A stretch of 9,048 bases of DNA from Methylovirgula sp. GTDB taxonomy: Bacteria > Pseudomonadota > Alphaproteobacteria > Rhizobiales > Beijerinckiaceae. This document shows positions 6,287 through 9,048 of the stretch, piece after piece. The notes under the pieces are model-generated. The model did not search any database. It was not told the DNA's origin and saw only the letters and a list, made by a program, of their open reading frames with translations. Position 1 is the first letter of the stretch; every line of letters starts with the position of its first letter. The DNA is taken from the NCBI GenBank assembly GCA_030038595.1, contig JASHSW010000038.1, positions 1 through 9,048 on the forward strand. The letters run 5' to 3'. The translations under genes and the position numbers were made by a program.

Positions 6287-7105
6287 TCATCCTTGCCGCG
6301 CGACCGAAGAGGCGAGTACGTCGGCCATCGAATAAAGGCCGGGCTTCTTGCCGCGGCCCCACAGCGCCGCATGTAGGGCACCGCGCGCGAAGATTCCACG
6401 CTCCTCGGCCTTATGGGCGAGTTCGAGCCGTTCGCCGGGGCCGGCGAAAATCACGGTATGCTCGCCAACGACGCTGCCGCCGCGCAGCGCGGCGAAGCCG
6501 ATGGTGCCGCTCTTGCGTGGCCCCTTATGCGCGTCGCCGCGGCGCACCGCATCGAGCGCCACGCCGCGCCCGCGCGCCGCGGCTTCGCCGAGCAGCAAAG
6601 CGGTGCCGGACGGGGCGTCGACCTTCAAGCGGTGATGCGTCTCGAGGATTTCGATGTCGTAGTCGGGGCCGAGCGCGCGCGCCGCCTGTTCGACAAGCGA
6701 AGCGAGCAGATTGACGCCGAGGCTCATGTTGCCGGATTTCACGATCACGGCGTGGTGTGCGGCGGCGGCGATCGCGCCGAGATCTTCGGCGGAGAAGCCG
6801 GTGGTGCCGATCACATGCACGATGCGCGCCTGCGCGGCGAGGCCGGCAAGTTCCAGACTGGCTCGCGGCGTGGTGAAATCGAGGATCGCGTCCGCCGCCA
6901 CCACGGCGCGCAGCGCATCGGCACCGATGGCGACTCCGAGCGCGCCGCAGCCGGCGAGCACTCCGGCATCCTGGCCGATCGCCTCGCTCTGCGGCGCTTC
7001 CAGCGCGCCGACGAGCGTTACGCCTTCGCTGGCAGCGATCAGCTGAATGAGCGCGCGGCCCATCCGGCCGGCGGCTCCGGCCACGATGAGCCGCATATCG
7101 CCCAT
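6287..7105 (-). CDS. dapB: 4-hydroxy-tetrahydrodipicolinate reductase
   Basis: NAD(P)H-dependent reductase of the diaminopimelate/lysine pathway, needed for peptidoglycan and lysine. 272 residues, typical length. N-terminal Rossmann domain with [18 protein letters not shown] and VIGTTGFS follow. Then [11 protein letters not shown] and the substrate/catalytic box [15 protein letters not shown], where His157 is the proton donor position and Lys161 the substrate lysine. [20 protein letters not shown] and [11 protein letters not shown] finish the family pattern. Two nearby starts exist, ATG 7105 and ATG 7096 (M1 and M4); the first is given, and the difference is only three residues. It begins the dapB–gpmA(–alkB) unit. 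Confidence 0.97.
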   Translation of the reverse strand: MGDMRLIVAGAAGRMGRALIQLIAASEGVTLVGALEAPQSEAIGQDAGVLAGCGALGVAIGADALRAVVAADAILDFTTPRASLELAGLAAQARIVHVIGTTGFSAEDLGAIAAAAHHAVIVKSGNMSLGVNLLASLVEQAARALGPDYDIEILETHHRLKVDAPSGTALLLGEAAARGRGVALDAVRRGDAHKGPRKSGTIGFAALRGGSVVGEHTVIFAGPGERLELAHKAEERGIFARGALHAALWGRGKKPGLYSMADVLASSVARQG

Positions 7106-7138
7106 GACTTCGCAATCCCCAAGCTGACCCGAAGCTCA

Positions 7139-7167
7139 TCTATAAGGCGCGCCGGCCGCCTTGAAAA
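7139..7167 (-). promoter_or_regulatory. Candidate sigma-70-type promoter of dapB–gpmA–alkB
   Basis: On the minus strand TTTTCA (7167–7162) and TATAGA (7144–7139) are separated by 17 bases. Each hexamer has four of six consensus bases, and the spacer is ideal. The start would be near 7132, about 27 bases before the dapB ATG. It is the only plausible pair in the gap; support is moderate at best. Confidence 0.4.
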
Positions 7168-7266
7168 GTTGCGCCTGTCATCACCGGGTCACATGCCGGG
7201 ATTAGTGACATCATCGACCAGGGTGGCGCGATCGGCAGCAAGCCGGGCATGCGGACCGGATGGACG

Positions 7267-7315
7267 TTCGTCTGCGGCGTTATCCCTCGGTCACGCGTGC
7301 GTTTCGTCTGCGGCG
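7267..7315. repeat. 13-base direct repeat in the pyrF–dapB gap
   Basis: TTCGTCTGCGGCG occurs at 7267–7279 and again at 7303–7315, 36 bases apart start to start. The second copy is followed by CGGCATC and the first by TTATCCC, so only the 13-mer is shared. It may be a protein-binding site pair or chance in GC-rich DNA. Confidence 0.5.
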
Positions 7316-7416
7316 CGGCATCAACGCCCCCCATAGGATGCCGGCGCAGTTGCGTTCTTCCGCCCGCTGCTCCCCTCCTGCGGAAATGCTGGGTTTTCGC
7401 GGGATCGGAGTATGCC

Positions 7417-8115
7417 TTACCCCCGCGCCGCGGCGATCTCGGCTTGGATCGCCTCGGCTGCGGCGCGCGGATCGGCGGCTTCGAGGATCGGCCGCCCGAC
7501 CACGAGATAATCCGCTCCCGCTCGGATCGCCGCCGCCGGCGTCGCAACCCGCTTCTGATCGCCGAGGTCCCCGCCGGCGGGGCGAATTCCCGGCGCGACT
7601 AAAATCATTTCTTTCCCGATCGCACGGCGCAGCTCGGACATTTCCTGCGCCGAGGCGACAAGCCCGTCGATGCCGATCGCCTTGGCCTGCGCGGCGCGAT
7701 GCAAAACGAGATCGCGCACGCTCAGCCGATAGCCGGCCGCGGCGAGATCGGCGTCGTCGTAGGAAGTCATCGCGGTCACCGCGAGGAGTTTCAGCGCGCT
7801 GCCCGCGACACCCTGCTTCGCCGCCGCCATCGTCTGCGGATAGGCGTGGATCGTCAGGAACTCGATGCCGCGCCGCGCCAGTTGCGCGGTGGCCCGCTCG
7901 ACGGTGTTGGCGATGTCGTGCAGCTTGAGGTCGAGGAAGACCTTTTTGCCGGACGCCGAAAGTTCGTCGGCGAACGCCAGACCGCCGCCGGCATAAGCGA
8001 GCTCCATTCCGATTTTATAGAAATCGACGCTGCCGCCGAGCCGATCGACGAATTTACGGGCGTGCCCCGGATCGGGAAGATCGAGTGCCACGATGAGTTG
8101 GTTATGCGTTTTCAT
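7417..8115 (-). CDS. pyrF: Orotidine 5'-phosphate decarboxylase
   Basis: Last step of UMP synthesis, converting OMP to UMP. 232 residues from ATG 8115, usual for the family. The catalytic Asp-x-Lys-x-x-Asp motif is in [14 protein letters not shown] (Asp62, Lys64, Asp67). Also seen: LIVALDLPD at the start, [52 protein letters not shown] for phosphate binding, and YLVVGRPI. The frame is open 13 codons further upstream, but that part is the end of the methyltransferase gene. The ATG shares one base with that gene's stop (TGATG), so translation is probably coupled; no strong Shine–Dalgarno is visible. Confidence 0.97.
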   Translation of the reverse strand: MKTHNQLIVALDLPDPGHARKFVDRLGGSVDFYKIGMELAYAGGGLAFADELSASGKKVFLDLKLHDIANTVERATAQLARRGIEFLTIHAYPQTMAAAKQGVAGSALKLLAVTAMTSYDDADLAAAGYRLSVRDLVLHRAAQAKAIGIDGLVASAQEMSELRRAIGKEMILVAPGIRPAGGDLGDQKRVATPAAAIRAGADYLVVGRPILEAADPRAAAEAIQAEIAAARG

Positions 8116-8741
8116 CACGTCGAGCGATCTGCCGGAGCGCGCCGATAGATCCACACGCGCGCCGGCGGAAAATTCAGCCAGATGCGCGGCGAGCGTTCCG
8201 CCCGAATTCCGTTCGCGTCGCGCGGCACCGGCGATTTCAGTCCGTAGGTGAATTGGACGAAGCGTCCGTCGAACGCCATCAGTTCGAATGCCTCGGCAAG
8301 CAGGGCAGCACGCATCGACTCGGGCTTGTTGAGCAACGGCAGACTGGAGACGATCGCGGCGGGCGGCGCTTCGAGACGGCCGCGCAGCGTCGCGCCGAGG
8401 TTGTAGGCATCGCCCTGCACGATTCGCAGGCCCGGGAAACGCGCCCCGAGCAGCGCGCAGAAATCCGGGTCGAATTCGACGAGGATGAGCCGGCCGGACT
8501 CGATGCCGCGCTTCAGCAAAGCGCGCGTGACGACACCGGTGCCGGGGCCGAGTTCGACGATCGGGCCCGGGCGGGTGGGATCGACGCCGCGCGCCATCGC
8601 ATCGGCGAGCGCCGCGCCAGAGGGCAGCAGCGCGCCGATCTGCAGAGGATGATCGAAAAAGGATTTGAAGAACCGCGCTTCGTCGGAGAGGCGGGCTACA
8701 CGCTTCGGCGCGGGCTCGCGCAGGACTTCGTCGTCAGGCAA
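8115..8741 (-). CDS. pmtA: PmtA-like phospholipid N-methyltransferase (SAM-dependent)
   Basis: Likely methylates phosphatidylethanolamine in three steps to phosphatidylcholine at the inner membrane. 208 residues, no membrane segment. It opens with a basic/amphipathic stretch ([20 protein letters not shown]), followed by the SAM-binding motif [17 protein letters not shown] (residues 61–76), LVEFDPDF (Glu89), VQGDAYNL (Asp111) and the family motif [11 protein letters not shown]. Near the end come [15 protein letters not shown] and VWLN-like [15 protein letters not shown]. The start chosen is TTG 8741, because AAAGGGG (8749–8755) lies 7 bases before it; further TTG codons upstream (8774, 8789) would read through that site. 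A pmtA gene next to dnaJ is known in Bradyrhizobium, and the same order is seen here. Substrate is inferred from family and context; a general lipid or small-molecule methyltransferase is the alternative. Confidence 0.85.
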   Translation of the reverse strand: MPDDEVLREPAPKRVARLSDEARFFKSFFDHPLQIGALLPSGAALADAMARGVDPTRPGPIVELGPGTGVVTRALLKRGIESGRLILVEFDPDFCALLGARFPGLRIVQGDAYNLGATLRGRLEAPPAAIVSSLPLLNKPESMRAALLAEAFELMAFDGRFVQFTYGLKSPVPRDANGIRAERSPRIWLNFPPARVWIYRRAPADRST

Positions 8742-8748
8742 CGATCGA

Positions 8749-8755
8749 CCCCTTT
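8749..8755 (-). promoter_or_regulatory. Ribosome-binding site that decides the TTG start of pmtA
   Basis: AAAGGGG on the minus strand, 7 bases before TTG 8741. No ATG or GTG in this frame lies near; the next in-frame TTG codons (8774, 8789) lack such a site. Confidence 0.6.
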
Positions 8756-8805
8756 GGAGTAAAATCGCCGACAATCGTGGCCGCGTCAAGGAAACCGAAA
8801 TCGCC

Positions 8806-8832
8806 GCGGCCGGGCTTGGCCATGACGGCCGC
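8806..8832 (-). terminator. GC hairpin right after dnaJ
   Basis: GCGGCCG (8806–8812) and CGGCCGC (8826–8832) form a perfect 7-bp stem around a 13-base loop, touching the dnaJ stop codon. On the minus strand the bases beyond it are moderately T-rich (GATTTCGGTTTCC) but hold no true T-run. It may attenuate rather than stop read-through from dnaJ into pmtA–pyrF. A TTGACG about 12 bases after the stem could be the -35 of a further promoter, but no good -10 follows. Confidence 0.4.
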
Positions 8833-9048
8833 TCAGTTTCCCAGGTTCTCGAAGAAGTCCTTCATCTTCGTGAAAAAGCCGGACGCCTCCGGATGCGTGT
8901 TGGTGGACGAGAGCTGCTCGAATTCGGCGAGCAATTCGCGTTGGCGTTTGGTCAAGTTCTGCGGAGTCTCGACAGTGACTTGGATGTAGAGATCGCCGAT
9001 GTCGCGCGAACGCAGCACCGGCATGCCCTTGCTCTTCACTTTGAACTG
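8833..9048 (-). CDS. dnaJ: DnaJ, Hsp40 co-chaperone of DnaK (C-terminal end only)
   Basis: The frame enters from the right edge without a start, so only the last 71 residues are present; J domain, Gly/Phe linker and zinc fingers are outside the window. What remains is the end of the second beta-barrel substrate-binding domain and the dimerisation tail: [20 protein letters not shown], then [20 protein letters not shown], which is the standard DnaJ ending. The tail [14 protein letters not shown] is also typical of alphaproteobacterial DnaJ. It is the first gene of the minus-strand block leading into pmtA and pyrF; dnaK is expected just outside the window to the right. Confidence 0.95.
   Translation of the reverse strand, partial: QFKVKSKGMPVLRSRDIGDLYIQVTVETPQNLTKRQRELLAEFEQLSSTNTHPEASGFFTKMKDFFENLGN

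Larger units (their letters stand above)
7106..7416. other. Non-coding gap between pyrF and dapB
   Basis: 311 bases with no convincing gene. Open frames here are shadows or run antisense into pyrF and show no family resemblance. It holds a candidate dapB promoter on the minus strand (7139–7167) and a 13-base direct repeat, TTCGTCTGCGGCG, at 7267–7279 and 7303–7315. Beside the dapB end there is a loosely symmetric stretch (about 7175–7212) with CCGGG repeated 11 bases apart. No T-tract terminator was found after the pyrF stop. Confidence 0.6.

Noticed and set aside
7249..7602. Plus-strand open frame entering the pyrF region from the gap
   Set aside because: More than half of it is antisense to pyrF, it has no good ribosome-binding site and it shows no recognisable domain.
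1..9048. Mobile elements, CRISPR arrays, tRNA/rRNA genes, CIRCE elements
   Set aside because: I looked for terminal inverted repeats, spaced short repeats, tRNA-like cloverleaf ends and the CIRCE inverted repeat and saw none; gene content and base composition look uniformly chromosomal.

Overview
The window is a stretch of ordinary alphaproteobacterial chromosome. It is GC-rich and densely packed. The block dnaJ–phospholipid N-methyltransferase–pyrF … dapB–gpmA, the HWE-type histidine kinase, the two-ACT-domain GlnD and two GGAAC-N16-CGTT (EcfG-type) promoters all suggest a Hyphomicrobiales (Rhizobiales) member. The protein sequences are compatible with the Beijerinckiaceae/Methylocystaceae side, but I cannot fix the genus by eye. 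I see no insertion sequence, phage gene, CRISPR array, tRNA or rRNA.

Left part (1–2171, + strand): the 3' end of glnD (HD domain plus two ACT domains; the nucleotidyltransferase half lies outside the window), then grpE behind a 149-base gap that carries a candidate RpoH heat-shock promoter. Two hairpins without T-tracts (2181–2205, 2230–2249) separate grpE from the convergent csbD-like gene.

Centre (2252–5026): a possible general-stress-response island. A CsbD-family gene (minus strand) and a 28-residue single-membrane-segment microprotein (plus strand) lie on either side of a 722-residue soluble four-PAS HWE histidine kinase. Both small genes have a textbook EcfG promoter with the same 16-base spacer. 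PAS domains 3 and 4 of the kinase are a recent-looking tandem duplication with an exact 122-codon period. No response regulator is encoded next to the kinase. HWE/HisKA_2 kinases are the family that feeds PhyR–NepR–EcfG signalling, so the layout suggests, but does not prove, that this kinase belongs to that circuit.

Right part (4995–9048, minus strand): read in the direction of transcription, the order is the dnaJ 3' end, a PmtA-like methyltransferase (TTG start), pyrF (TGATG overlap with the previous gene), a 311-base non-coding gap with a candidate promoter, dapB, gpmA (3-base gap), then alkB (start unclear, at or inside the gpmA end). alkB runs tail to tail into the microprotein and overlaps it by 32 bases. 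The products are housekeeping: chaperone cycle, phosphatidylcholine synthesis, pyrimidine synthesis, lysine/diaminopimelate synthesis, glycolysis and DNA alkylation repair.

The most unusual point is the central island: two identically spaced EcfG promoters bracketing an orphan HWE kinase, one of them driving a microprotein short enough to be missed by automatic annotation.
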